Notes: generated by a model not told the origin, from the letters alone. Counted from the stretch's first letter, positions 7,572 to 14,985 are shown. The stretch is DNA of 20,596 nt from 2-01-FULL-41-26 sp964587505 (GCA_964587505.1 CAZPLD010000008.1:1-20596); one strand, 5' to 3'. A program made the numbers and translations.

Positions 7572-7710
7572 GCGAAACCCAATCACTTACAGAACGTTCG
7601 GAGGCCGAGCGGGCAGGGTTGTCGCTGAAAGGCGACAGAGCGAGGCTGAGAAAGAGCTGGCTGACTCGCTGGGTCAGCCAAGCGGTCTGTAAATGATTGG
7701 GCGAGCTTAA
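7568..7710 (+). other. Multibranched folded element filling the hydrolase-recO gap
   Basis: An outer stem pairs 7578-7593 with 7686-7701 (15 of 16 positions). It is extended beyond an internal loop by TTAAGC (7568-7573) with GCTTAA (7705-7710). Inside are three hairpins: 7595-7601 with 7605-7611 (one G-U pair), TGTCGC 7620-7625 with 7632-7637, and TGGCTGAC 7658-7665 with 7673-7680. The element takes up the whole gap and ends 5 nt before the recO ATG. It could be a structured RNA, a MITE-like insertion with 16-bp terminal inverted repeats, or a processing site. I see no target-site duplication and no T-run for termination. Confidence 0.6.
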
Positions 7711-7715
7711 GTCTT

Positions 7716-8321
7716 ATGCGGACAAAAGCAGTCATAATTAAAAAACAGAATACCAACGAATACGATCAATTAGTGACTTGTTATACGCAGGAATTCGGGA
7801 AATTAACTGCAATTGCTAAAAGCATTCTAAAACCAAGTTCTATTCAGGCCATGCATTTGGATACTTTGAATCTTGTTGAGTTCGAATTAATTAACGGAAA
7901 GGCAATGCCGATAATTGCCGGAGCCCAGTCGGAGAATTCATACCGCGACTTGAAGAATTCAATTCCCTCTTTGGCAGTCGCACATTTTTTCTCGGAGGTA
8001 ATTGACAAGATGGTTCCTGAACTGGATAAAGACGAAAAAATTTGGAATTTTATGACGGACCTGTTTGATAAGCTAAACCGGTTTGAGCCGAGCTTAACCT
8101 TTTTAAGACAAAAGCAGTTTACATTGCTGGGATTGCTCGGGTATTCTCCTGAAGTCGCCGTCATACGACGACCGCTCCCATCACTGCGTTCAGGGGTTGC
8201 CGTTTCGGCGTCCTTTGAGCCGAATCGTCCCGGATTTACCATGCTGGATGATGCTTTTGAGTACAATGCCGGATTTAGGTTAAAGTCGTTAAAATTTCTG
8301 CATTCCGTGTTATCATTATAA
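7716..8321 (+). CDS. recO: DNA repair protein RecO
   Basis: RecO helps load RecA on SSB-coated single-stranded DNA in the RecFOR pathway. The N-terminal OB-fold is evident (MRTKAVIIKKQNTNEYDQLV, then FGKLTAIAKS), followed by SENSYRDLK...AHFFSEVIDKMVPE and a helical part with FLRQKQFTLLGLLGYSPE. At 201 residues it is shorter than typical RecO (about 240), and no cysteine zinc cluster is present. After GYSPE a GC-rich stretch (about 8151-8231), with small hairpins such as CGTCATACGACG, encodes low-complexity AVIRRPLPSLRSGVAVSAS and looks unlike the rest. The C-terminus may be altered by an inserted sequence. ATG at 7716 is the natural family start; no clear ribosome-binding site precedes it. 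The gene lies between two hairpin-rich gaps. Confidence 0.85.
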   Translation: MRTKAVIIKKQNTNEYDQLVTCYTQEFGKLTAIAKSILKPSSIQAMHLDTLNLVEFELINGKAMPIIAGAQSENSYRDLKNSIPSLAVAHFFSEVIDKMVPELDKDEKIWNFMTDLFDKLNRFEPSLTFLRQKQFTLLGLLGYSPEVAVIRRPLPSLRSGVAVSASFEPNRPGFTMLDDAFEYNAGFRLKSLKFLHSVLSL

Positions 8322-8509
8322 TTAGAACGTAGCTGGCTTAACTGACCCTTAACGCAGTGCGTTTGGTCAAGTTCTAAGTTAAAATCGAGCATTGACCGGA
8401 GACATACTAAAGTATGTTGAGGATCAAGCGGAGATTTTAACAACGAAATTGGACAAACCCTTCAGGGCCCGTACCGCTTAACGATAGTTAGCGGAGGGCG
8501 AACAAGTTA
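8322..8509 (+). other. Hairpin-rich intergenic element downstream of recO
   Basis: Directly after the recO stop come several paired arms. TTAGAAC (8322-8328) pairs with GTTCTAA (8371-8377), enclosing TGACC/GGTCA (8343-8347, 8365-8369) and AACGC/GCGTT (8351-8355, 8359-8363). A second arm pairs GTTAAAATC (8378-8386) with GATTTTAAC (8433-8441), enclosing a bulged helix and ACATAC/GTATGT (8402-8407, 8412-8417). A third arm pairs 8474-8482 with 8487-8494, with one bulge. There is no coding signal in either direction that I trust. It may be a structured RNA, a stack of inserted repeats, or the 5' leader of the next gene. Confidence 0.55.
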
Positions 8510-8514
8510 AAAAT

Positions 8515-10248
8515 ATGCAATTTTTATATAATCACAATCAACTACTAAAATGGCTGGTTCTACTGGCCTTATTGCTGGCTATCGTCAGCTTTCTTTCGTT
8601 CTGGTTCGGGAGCCCGTCCTTTTCCGAGTCGGGAGTTAAATTGGAGATAGAAGGACCGAATCAGGTATCAGTGGGCGACGAGGTGATTTACAAGCTTAAA
8701 TATTCTAACGATACCAAACTTGATCTGAACAATATGACTTTTAAGTTCATTTACCCTGACGACTCGGTCGTTTTGAAAGACGGGATGGTGACTAAAGACC
8801 TTTCAGAAACATTTACTTTGGACCAATTATCTCCTGGACAGAAAGCGGAAATAGAGTTCAAAGCTTTTCTGGTCGGCGACAGGGGAAACATCAAGACGGC
8901 CAAAGTTGAGCTTTCTTACCAGGCTGGAGATTTAAGGACAATTTTTCAGAAAACAACTTCAATTTCTTCGACAATAATCGGTTTGCCGGTATCGCTTACC
9001 CTGTCAGCGCCGCCAAATTCTGTTCCCGGCCAAGCTGTCAGTTATGTTCTGGATTACCGGAACGAATCAAGCAACGATATTTATGACTTGAGATTTGAAT
9101 TTGATTACCCCGACGGATTTAGCGTTCAGAAATACACTCCTTCGCCGAACATGGGAAACTATGTCTGGCTCATTCCTGTTTTAAAAAAGGGCAACGGCGG
9201 GAGGATAAGTATTACCGGGCCCTTGAACGGTAAAGAAGGGGAAACCAAAAACATTTTAGTGGTGTTGAAAAGAAAAATAGGCGACCAATATGTCAATTAT
9301 GAAAAAGCCGAGACCTCGTCGGTTATCGCCAATTCTTTGCTGAACGCGGAATTGCTGGTAAGTGACTCTTCTGATTATTCTGCTTTTGCCGGCGATGACT
9401 TAAATTACACGGTTAAATATTCCAATAGTTCCAATTACAATCTTGTTGGTGTGAATCTAGCGATAAAACTTGAGGGCGAGATGTATGATATTTCAAGCTT
9501 GGATACGAAAGGCGGCTATTACGACAACTCAAGCAGCACTATTACGTGGAACGCTAGCACGGTGTCTGATTTTGCCAACTTATCTCCCAACAAGAAAGGC
9601 CAGTTATCTTTCAGAGTAAAACTTAAGAACAGTATTCCTTCAGGAGCAACCGGTTCCAAGAATCTTTTTGTCAGAGCCTCAGCAAGATTAAGTACGCCCA
9701 ATGTACCGTCCGGTGTCGGAGGAGATGAGGTTTTCGCAGAAACAAATTTGGTCACCAAAATATCCACCCAGCCGACGCTAAAACAAACCGTTTACTACAA
9801 CGATCCTGCTTTTGGTTCAGCCGGCCCATTGCCGCCGGAAGCCGGAAAGGAAACAGCTTTTACCATCCATTGGCAGATAACTAATCCCGGAAACGACATG
9901 AATGGTGTCAGAATAAGCGGCATTTTGCCGGCAGGAGTGAGTTGGAAAAGTGTTGTCAGCGTCGGTTCGGGCCAGCCGGAACCGACTTTCAATTCAAGTA
10001 CATCAGAAGTTGTCTGGAATCTCGGAGTCCTGCCGCAAGGAGTAGGTGTGACCGGAGCCAAATATGAAACGAGTTTCCAGATAATTTTAAAACCAGCCAC
10101 AAGCCAGAAGGGAAGTCCGGCGGTTCTTACCAAAGATTCTAAACTTTCAGGACAGGATACATTTACTAAACAAAATATAATTGTTCCCGTCCGTGATATT
10201 TCTACCTCTGATTTAGTTGATCGTCCTAATGAGGGAATTGTGCAATAA
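8515..10248 (+). CDS. Membrane-anchored surface protein with repeated Ig-like (DUF11-type) modules
   Basis: A 577-residue protein with one N-terminal membrane segment (about residues 9-30, LKWLVLLALLLAIVSFLSFW) and a long exported beta-rich region. About four modules of 110-140 residues can be seen. Each has a YKLKYSN / YVLDYRN / YTVKYSN / HWQITNPGND strand followed by a hydrophobic strand, as in DUF11-like domains: near 40-155, 155-275, 275-410 and 420-560. No cell-wall sorting signal or C-terminal membrane segment is present, so the N-terminal helix is probably an uncleaved anchor. The start at 8515 lacks a close ribosome-binding site; GGAGGG (8493-8498) is 16 nt away. The gene overlies a short gap to glyS (2 nt), indicating co-transcription. 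The function is probably cell-surface architecture or adhesion, which is inferred. Confidence 0.8.
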   Translation: MQFLYNHNQLLKWLVLLALLLAIVSFLSFWFGSPSFSESGVKLEIEGPNQVSVGDEVIYKLKYSNDTKLDLNNMTFKFIYPDDSVVLKDGMVTKDLSETFTLDQLSPGQKAEIEFKAFLVGDRGNIKTAKVELSYQAGDLRTIFQKTTSISSTIIGLPVSLTLSAPPNSVPGQAVSYVLDYRNESSNDIYDLRFEFDYPDGFSVQKYTPSPNMGNYVWLIPVLKKGNGGRISITGPLNGKEGETKNILVVLKRKIGDQYVNYEKAETSSVIANSLLNAELLVSDSSDYSAFAGDDLNYTVKYSNSSNYNLVGVNLAIKLEGEMYDISSLDTKGGYYDNSSSTITWNASTVSDFANLSPNKKGQLSFRVKLKNSIPSGATGSKNLFVRASARLSTPNVPSGVGGDEVFAETNLVTKISTQPTLKQTVYYNDPAFGSAGPLPPEAGKETAFTIHWQITNPGNDMNGVRISGILPAGVSWKSVVSVGSGQPEPTFNSSTSEVVWNLGVLPQGVGVTGAKYETSFQIILKPATSQKGSPAVLTKDSKLSGQDTFTKQNIIVPVRDISTSDLVDRPNEGIVQ

Positions 10249-10250
10249 AT

Positions 10251-11579
10251 ATGACCGAAACTTTGCTCGAAAAAGTAGTTTCATTATGCAAACGGCGCGG
10301 ATTTATATTTCCGGGTTCGGAGATTTATGGCGGTTTGAAAGGTACGTGGGATTATGGCCCGCTCGGTTCTGAAATGAAATTCAATCTTAAAGAAGCATGG
10401 TGGAAGTATATGGTTCAGGGTAAGGAAAATGTTTTTGGCGTCAGTGCCGCGATTTTCATGAACCCAAGAGTTTGGGAAGCATCTGGACATACCAAAGCTT
10501 TTACCGACCCTTTGGTTGAATGTAAAACATGCCACGAAAGGATTAGGGCAGATCAAGAAGAGGACATTGAGGCTCACCAGGAAATGCATGTTAAAAATAA
10601 AGAAAAAGTAGCATGGACCGAGCCAAAGCAGTTTAATATTTTGGTTGAAGCAAAACTAGGAGTCATCGAAGGTGAAAAATCAACCGTCTATCTACGAGGG
10701 GAAATTACGCAGGGGGTTCATGTAAATTTTAAAAACGTGCTTGATTCAATGCACCCTAAAATCCCTTTTGGTATTGCCCAGATCGGCAAAGCGTTCCGCA
10801 ACGAAATCACTCCGGGAAACTTCACCTATCGTTCCCGCGAGTTCGAACAGATGGAGTTGCAAACATATGTAAGACCGGACGAGAAAGAGGCAATGGCAGT
10901 GTTTGAGCTCATGAAAGAAAACAGAATGAAGTGGTATACAGACTTAGGCATGAACAAAAATAAATTAAGATTTAGAGAACATGCCCCGGACGAAAGAGCA
11001 CATTATGCCCGTGCGGCTTGGGATATTGAATACGAAACGCCGTTTGGCTGGAAAGAATGCGAAGGTATACACCACAGGGGAGATTGGGATTTATCTCGGC
11101 ATTCAAAATTTAGCGGCCAAGGCCTGTCTTATTTTGATCAGGAAACAAAAGAGCGTTTTATTCCTTGGGTAATAGAAACATCAGGCGGCGTTGACCGGGC
11201 ATTATTGTTTTTCCTGCTTGATGCCTATCACGAGAACGAAGACGAAGAACGTATTGTTTTGAAATTGCATCCTAAATTAGCACCCTACAAAGCAGCGGTT
11301 TTCCCCTTGCTTAAAAACAAGCCAGAATTAGTTGAAAAAGCCCGGGGAATTTATAAAGACCTTAAAAAAGATTTTAATGTCGCCTGGGACGACAGGGGAA
11401 ACATAGGCAAGAGATATTTCTCTCAAGACGAGATGGGGACTCCATACTGCATTACTATTGATTTCCAAACTCTCGAAGACAATACCGTCACTATCCGTGA
11501 TAGGGATACGATGAAACAGGACAGGGTCTCCATTTCAGAAGTTAGCAACCTTCTCAATAAAAAAATAAGTCAGGATTGA
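10251..11579 (+). CDS. glyS: Glycyl-tRNA synthetase, single-chain (alpha2) type
   Basis: Class II synthetase that charges tRNA-Gly. At 442 residues it is the compact homodimeric type, not the two-subunit GlyQ/GlyS. The N-terminus RRGFIFPGSEIYGG...TWDYGPLG is diagnostic. C91 and C94 (CKTCH) form a partial zinc ribbon in the insertion domain. Motif 2 is FRNEITP (R183, E185), motif 3 is ETSGGVDRALLF (E309, R316), and the C-terminal anticodon-binding domain ends in RDRDTMKQDRVS. The start follows the preceding surface-protein stop by 2 nt; GAGGG at 10231-10235 is about 15 nt upstream. It ends with TGA, confirming that TGA is a stop here. No terminator hairpin follows before the next gene. Confidence 0.96.
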   Translation: MTETLLEKVVSLCKRRGFIFPGSEIYGGLKGTWDYGPLGSEMKFNLKEAWWKYMVQGKENVFGVSAAIFMNPRVWEASGHTKAFTDPLVECKTCHERIRADQEEDIEAHQEMHVKNKEKVAWTEPKQFNILVEAKLGVIEGEKSTVYLRGEITQGVHVNFKNVLDSMHPKIPFGIAQIGKAFRNEITPGNFTYRSREFEQMELQTYVRPDEKEAMAVFELMKENRMKWYTDLGMNKNKLRFREHAPDERAHYARAAWDIEYETPFGWKECEGIHHRGDWDLSRHSKFSGQGLSYFDQETKERFIPWVIETSGGVDRALLFFLLDAYHENEDEERIVLKLHPKLAPYKAAVFPLLKNKPELVEKARGIYKDLKKDFNVAWDDRGNIGKRYFSQDEMGTPYCITIDFQTLEDNTVTIRDRDTMKQDRVSISEVSNLLNKKISQD

Positions 11580-11616
11580 TTTTAGCCGGACTTAATGTTT
11601 TGATACTCATTAAAGC

Positions 11617-11631
11617 TCCTTTAAAAGAAGG
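11617..11631 (+). promoter_or_regulatory. Hairpin pairing with the ribosome-binding site of the 11638 gene
   Basis: CCTTT (11618-11622) can pair with GAAGG (11627-11631) across an AAAA loop, covering the AGAAGG ribosome-binding site. The preceding GCTCCTTTAAA (11615-11625) recurs exactly at 17203-17213, before another gene. Confidence 0.35.
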
Positions 11632-11637
11632 TTCAAA

Positions 11638-12579
11638 ATGGGGTCTGTAAAAGTAGCGACCTTAACCTTTCTCATGTTGTTTTTAGTTGCTTGTAATGTT
11701 AGATTTTTCTCTCCGTCTTCTCCATCGCCGACATCCGATAGCGGTCTGATACTGGTTGATACGCCGGAGGGTCAGGTCGGTTGGTCGCCCTATATTGTTG
11801 TCCAGCCGGACGGCGGTGCTACGGAAGGATACAGAAAAGCGTTAACAGCCCTTGCGGCAAGAGGAAATGTCCGAGGTGTCAGATTAGGCCTTAGCAACTA
11901 TCGGGAACCGAATTCCCAGATGATAAGTTCACTGGGAATCGAAATTAGTATCGGGGGTATTCCCAACGAGAGTCTTTTTGACCCGAATCCGGAGGCAATG
12001 ATAGACAGATATATCTCTCTTTATCCCGAAGTAAGAGTGTTTCAGTTAGGCAACGAGGTAACTACAATTAACTCATCCTTAGGACTTCCCAAAATGACAA
12101 TCGAACAATATATGGAAATTTTTAAGAGGATATATAACCATACTTCCGTTGTTTTGATGACCCAGTCGACATTCGGTTCCGGTTTTTACGGAAGCAATGA
12201 ACTAAAAAGAATGGTTGAGCTTGGCCTTACGCCAAATACCTTGTCGCCCCAGCGGGTTATAGTGGGGATTAATATTTATTCAGAAGATGCTTTAAATGAA
12301 TATGTTTCCACCAGAAATCAATATCTCGGCGACTCCAAACATGGCGGCTACAGAGTCTGGGTTACGGAAACAGGAAGCTCCAGTTCTGCCGAACAAATAG
12401 CCCATGTCGGGTCTTTTAGCCCCCGATTGACGAATGCTTTAAGCGCAGAAAGAATCTATTGGTATGTATTGTGGGATGGCGATGCATTAGGCGAGGATTA
12501 TGGTTTAATCCGTAATGCTCATGACCCTGCCAATATGACCTATTCGCCTTTATTTAAGGCCTTGGCCGGAATCCAGTGA
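11638..12579 (+). CDS. Lipoprotein with a clan GH-A glycoside-hydrolase-like barrel
   Basis: Exported lipoprotein of 313 residues. A signal sequence ends in lipobox LVAC, with C19 as the lipidation site, followed by a Ser/Pro linker. The rest reads like a clan GH-A TIM barrel: RGVRLGLSN, then VFQLGNEV with N139-E140 at the usual acid/base position, IVGINIYSED, VWVTETG with E244 at the usual nucleophile position, and IYWYVLWDGD near the end. Both putative catalytic glutamates are present about 104 residues apart, so an active glycosidase is plausible. The substrate is not predictable. AGAAGG is 6 nt upstream of the ATG. The gene ends TGA at 12577-12579, close to the following secreted-protein gene. 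The family call is by motif only. Confidence 0.7.
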   Translation: MGSVKVATLTFLMLFLVACNVRFFSPSSPSPTSDSGLILVDTPEGQVGWSPYIVVQPDGGATEGYRKALTALAARGNVRGVRLGLSNYREPNSQMISSLGIEISIGGIPNESLFDPNPEAMIDRYISLYPEVRVFQLGNEVTTINSSLGLPKMTIEQYMEIFKRIYNHTSVVLMTQSTFGSGFYGSNELKRMVELGLTPNTLSPQRVIVGINIYSEDALNEYVSTRNQYLGDSKHGGYRVWVTETGSSSSAEQIAHVGSFSPRLTNALSAERIYWYVLWDGDALGEDYGLIRNAHDPANMTYSPLFKALAGIQ

Positions 12580-12590
12580 AGGGAATAAGA

Positions 12591-13307
12591 ATGGAAGTGA
12601 ATAAAATGGCATTTTTGACCCCTTTGTTTTTAGCAGTCACTTGTCCGTTATTTGCCCAGTCGCCGGAGCCAGCGGCTAAACCGGCTGAGCCTACCGAACA
12701 GGTAGAAAACAAAACTAAACCAAAGAAACCGGCTACATATCTTAAGGCATATTTGGTTCACGGCGACTTCGGCCTTTACGGTTTTAGTTACAAATTCAAC
12801 GACCTTGATTTTGAGATAGAACACAGCTGGTCAAAACGGCATTTAGGTTTAGCAGGATTTGCGGTCGGTTATCGGAAAGAAGATTTTTCAAGCGCGGATT
12901 ACGGACATTTCCTTAATTCCAAGGTTTTTTGGAAAGCCGAGAAGAATGGATTCTATTTTAAACCCGGAATCGGTGCCGAGTGGGGCAAGCCCTCGCCGCG
13001 TTTTGAGCAGACACATTTTCATTATAGCGGCGTGAACCTTATTTCCTATGAGCGCATTTATATGGAAAGAAATGCATGGATGCCTGTCGGCGTTAAGAAT
13101 ACGGGCACACTAAATCCATTTTTGGAACTTGGTGTCGGCCGGAAATTGGGACCGGTTGTTTTGGAAAGCGGTACCCGCATCGGCTATGCTAAATTTGTGG
13201 TCAATACTTTTCAATTCAAAAACGGCAACCTGATATTTCAAGGCTTGAGCCGGTCACATAATTTTGTGCCGACTCTTTATATGGGAATCGGGTTTAAGAT
13301 GTTTTAA
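12591..13307 (+). CDS. Secreted beta-rich protein, outer-membrane-barrel-like
   Basis: A 238-residue protein with a signal peptide (MEVNKMAFLTPLFLAVTCPLFAQ) and likely cleavage after FAQ. A Pro/Glu/Lys linker (about 25-48) precedes alternating polar/aromatic strands and a final strand TLYMGIGFKMF. The C-terminal Phe and amphipathic strands look like an outer-membrane beta-barrel, unexpected if the host is a CPR bacterium without a classical outer membrane. I do not recognise a family. ATG 12591 is chosen because AAGGGA (12579-12584) lies 6 nt upstream; GTG 12576 and ATG 12606 are alternatives. It is probably co-transcribed with the GH-A-like lipoprotein, whose stop is 11 nt upstream. A strong terminator follows. 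Confidence 0.7.
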   Translation: MEVNKMAFLTPLFLAVTCPLFAQSPEPAAKPAEPTEQVENKTKPKKPATYLKAYLVHGDFGLYGFSYKFNDLDFEIEHSWSKRHLGLAGFAVGYRKEDFSSADYGHFLNSKVFWKAEKNGFYFKPGIGAEWGKPSPRFEQTHFHYSGVNLISYERIYMERNAWMPVGVKNTGTLNPFLELGVGRKLGPVVLESGTRIGYAKFVVNTFQFKNGNLIFQGLSRSHNFVPTLYMGIGFKMF

Positions 13308-13317
13308 GAAACAATAC

Positions 13318-13340
13318 AAAACGGCGACAGGCGCCGTTTT
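13318..13340 (+). terminator. Intrinsic terminator
   Basis: The 9-bp stem AAAACGGCG (13318-13326) / CGCCGTTTT (13332-13340) has a 5-nt loop. It lies 10 nt after the stop of the beta-rich protein and ends the lipoprotein operon. The A and T ends would let it work in both directions. Confidence 0.85.
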
Positions 13341-13406
13341 ATGTTTTATATCCGAATGCAATGCCTTTGTTTATAACCAGCCTTTTTAACGAATGGCAGA
13401 ATAGAT

Positions 13407-13412
13407 TATAAT
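13407..13412 (+). promoter_or_regulatory. -10 box for a leaderless transcript of the 13421 gene
   Basis: A consensus TATAAT ends 9 nt before the ATG at 13421, and no Shine-Dalgarno sequence follows. The -35 region is weak (TTTAAC, 13385-13390, 16-nt spacing). Confidence 0.5.
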
Positions 13413-13420
13413 GAATACAT

Positions 13421-14182
13421 ATGAAACTGAATTTTTTGAATTTGCGGCAATGGTTGGTATTTGGCGCCATGTTTGCGGTTGTTTCTGTTTTGGTGTGGTT
13501 CGGTTACTACAAATGGTATCCCAATTACCGCCTCTACTATAACCGCCCTCAAAGCCACCAAGTTCAGGGCCAGTTCAAGTCGTTGTCCTCATCCGGCTTG
13601 AATGTCGTGGGCACGCACATTCTGGATGCTTATCCCGAAAATTCTGATTTAGAACATCCCCAGCTGTTTCAAGTAAATGTAACGCTTGATACCAAATTTT
13701 TCAGAACGACATTTTCTTTGCCGACGCTTAGAGCCGGCGCTGTATGGGACTCGTCAATGCTCAAAAAGGAAATCGCCGAGGGCTCGTTGAACGATTTTAA
13801 GAATCAGCTCGACACGGCGCTTACCATAAAGACGGCTGACAATACCATCGGGAAAAATGTTGTTACTGCTTCGGAAATTTATTACACACTCACCAGTCAG
13901 CGGGGCAAAGAAGCGGTAAAAACTTTTTCGATATCCGGCCAGGTAACTTTGGTGACCGAAACCAGGCTCAATCTTAAAACTTCAGATTCAGCGGTAACTG
14001 TATCGATAACCCAGAACACGGTATTTACAAAGCTCGTTAAGCAAGCGGACGGAACGTTGAAATCAACTCCGGCCAAGCAGAGTGATATAAAACAGGGGAC
14101 AAATGTGGCGGTTCTCACTTACCAGAACATCTTTACTGACAAGTATATCAACGCTCAACAAATCGCGGTAATTAGCCAATAA
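13421..14182 (+). CDS. Membrane-anchored protein of unknown function
   Basis: A 253-residue protein with one N-terminal membrane segment (about residues 11-29, WLVFGAMFAVVSVLVWFGYY). A Tyr-rich stalk (YKWYPNYRLYYNRP) follows, then an exported domain. The C-terminal 70 residues (VTVSITQNTVFTKL...IKQGTNVAVLTYQNIFTDKYINAQQIAVI) have the pattern of a small beta-barrel resembling DUF5666: value with a threshold, KQGT.V.V, then A..I.V. The function is unknown. The gene stands alone between a terminator and the next promoter. It likely has a leaderless transcript, since TATAAT lies just 9 nt upstream of the ATG and no ribosome-binding site is present. Confidence 0.7.
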   Translation: MKLNFLNLRQWLVFGAMFAVVSVLVWFGYYKWYPNYRLYYNRPQSHQVQGQFKSLSSSGLNVVGTHILDAYPENSDLEHPQLFQVNVTLDTKFFRTTFSLPTLRAGAVWDSSMLKKEIAEGSLNDFKNQLDTALTIKTADNTIGKNVVTASEIYYTLTSQRGKEAVKTFSISGQVTLVTETRLNLKTSDSAVTVSITQNTVFTKLVKQADGTLKSTPAKQSDIKQGTNVAVLTYQNIFTDKYINAQQIAVISQ

Positions 14183-14210
14183 TAGCCTATTTTAGTCCTC
14201 CAGGGTAATG

Positions 14211-14239
14211 TTGACTTTTTGTATAAAAAAGCGTATAAT
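14211..14239 (+). promoter_or_regulatory. Near-consensus sigma70 promoter for the 14306 lipoprotein
   Basis: TTGACT (14211-14216) and TATAAT (14234-14239) are spaced by exactly 17 nt, the strongest promoter in the window. Transcription would start near 14246, giving a leader of about 60 nt with AGGAG at 14293-14297, 8 nt before the ATG. Confidence 0.85.
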
Positions 14240-14305
14240 TAAGGCATTAGGGTTAGGAGTAGTTTCTGCCCTTTAACAACTCGAAATCCAACAGGAGAGT
14301 CAGCC

Positions 14306-14899
14306 ATGAGCAAGAGCAACAAGTTTCGTCGTTTCGCCGCCGCGCTCGGTGCTGTCATCCTCGTGGTGATTAGCGTCGGATGCGGTAAGAATCCGATGGC
14401 ACCGCCGTCGGAACCGCCGCCTACGTGCGGGGATCCCAAGGCGACAAATCAGTACGGACCTCCTCCGTGCGTATATCCGCCTTCCGAGCCGCCTGCCCGG
14501 TCGTACTCCGAGTTAGGTTCGACTTTTCCGGAGACAGGAGCGACCCTCAAGGCCAAGACAACCGGTTCAGACGGATATTTGCACGGAGACGAGGTCTTGG
14601 CTTTTGTGAACTACGGAATTTCGCAAAACGACCAAGACAAGGCGGTCCGGACCGGAGACCTTCTTGTGGTCTCGGCGTGTCTATCCGTTGACAGCGTAAC
14701 GACCGTTTTCTGTGTTGTTCGCTCGTCATCTGGATCTTATGGAACGACTAAGAACGAACTCTCGGTTGTTCGGGTCTGGAGTGACGCCACCCAGACCAAC
14801 TATATAATTACTTCGTTGGCGTGGAGGACGCCAAACTCTCGTGAGCCCGACAAGGTTTTTGAGAAGAACGTCTATCCGAGGATATACTACTGGCAGTAG
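14306..14899 (+). CDS. Proline-rich secreted lipoprotein of unknown function
   Basis: A 197-residue lipoprotein. A basic n-region (MSKSNKFRR), hydrophobic core and lipobox SVGC (C26) mark export and lipidation. A Pro-rich linker follows, containing CGDPKATNQYGPPPCVYP, a Cys-bracketed stretch reminiscent of the C.DP.A.NY...C.Y motif in surface proteins. The remaining globular part has two more cysteines (SACLSV, VFCVV). I recognise no family. Codon choice is clearly more GC-rich (CGCCGCCGCG and similar at the start) than in the AT-rich neighbours, suggesting transfer or high expression. The gene has its own near-consensus promoter, good AGGAG spacing and a strong terminator, so it is probably a well-expressed single-gene unit. 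An 11-bp hairpin spans its stop codon. Confidence 0.75.
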   Translation: MSKSNKFRRFAAALGAVILVVISVGCGKNPMAPPSEPPPTCGDPKATNQYGPPPCVYPPSEPPARSYSELGSTFPETGATLKAKTTGSDGYLHGDEVLAFVNYGISQNDQDKAVRTGDLLVVSACLSVDSVTTVFCVVRSSSGSYGTTKNELSVVRVWSDATQTNYIITSLAWRTPNSREPDKVFEKNVYPRIYYWQ

Positions 14900-14906
14900 T
14901 ATATCC
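14880..14906. repeat. 11-bp inverted repeat spanning a stop codon
   Basis: GGATATACTAC (14880-14890) is perfectly repeated in reverse at 14896-14906, with 5 nt between; the TAG stop (14897-14899) is in the right arm. It precedes the terminator by 9 nt, so the mRNA would end in two stacked hairpins. Confidence 0.7.
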
Positions 14907-14915
14907 TCTTCAACA

Positions 14916-14940
14916 GGGAGCCGCGCGCGGCTCCCTTTTT
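14916..14940 (+). terminator. Intrinsic terminator
   Basis: GGGAGCCG (14916-14923) pairs with CGGCTCCC (14928-14935) around CGCG, followed by TTTTT. It ends the lipoprotein transcript. Confidence 0.9.
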
Positions 14941-14970
14941 AATTATAAACATTACTTATATTTCTTATTT

Positions 14971-14979
14971 TGGTATAAT
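14971..14979 (+). promoter_or_regulatory. Extended -10 promoter for a leaderless surface-protein transcript
   Basis: TGGTATAAT is an exact extended -10 (TG at 14971-14972, TATAAT 14974-14979). The ATG at 14986 begins 7 nt after the box, at the expected transcription start. There is no ribosome-binding site and only a poor -35. Confidence 0.6.
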
Positions 14980-14985
14980 ATCAGT

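Noticed and set aside
7578..7701. Firm call of a MITE for the element before recO
   Set aside because: The 16-bp inverted ends fit, but no target-site duplication is visible and the stem continues past the supposed ends. It is kept as an unexplained folded element.
7844..8443. 199-codon open frame on the minus strand across recO and its downstream gap
   Set aside because: It is antisense to a clear recO, has Ser-rich low-complexity content without any recognisable motif, and has no promoter or ribosome-binding site.
8322..8509. Integron attC site as an explanation for the hairpins around recO
   Set aside because: No paired RYYYAAC/GTTRRRY core sites, no integrase gene and no cassette array are seen.
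11577..11579. UGA recoded as glycine (code 25)
   Set aside because: TGA ends glyS, the NlpC/P60-like gene and the GH-A-like lipoprotein at natural family lengths, so the standard code fits.
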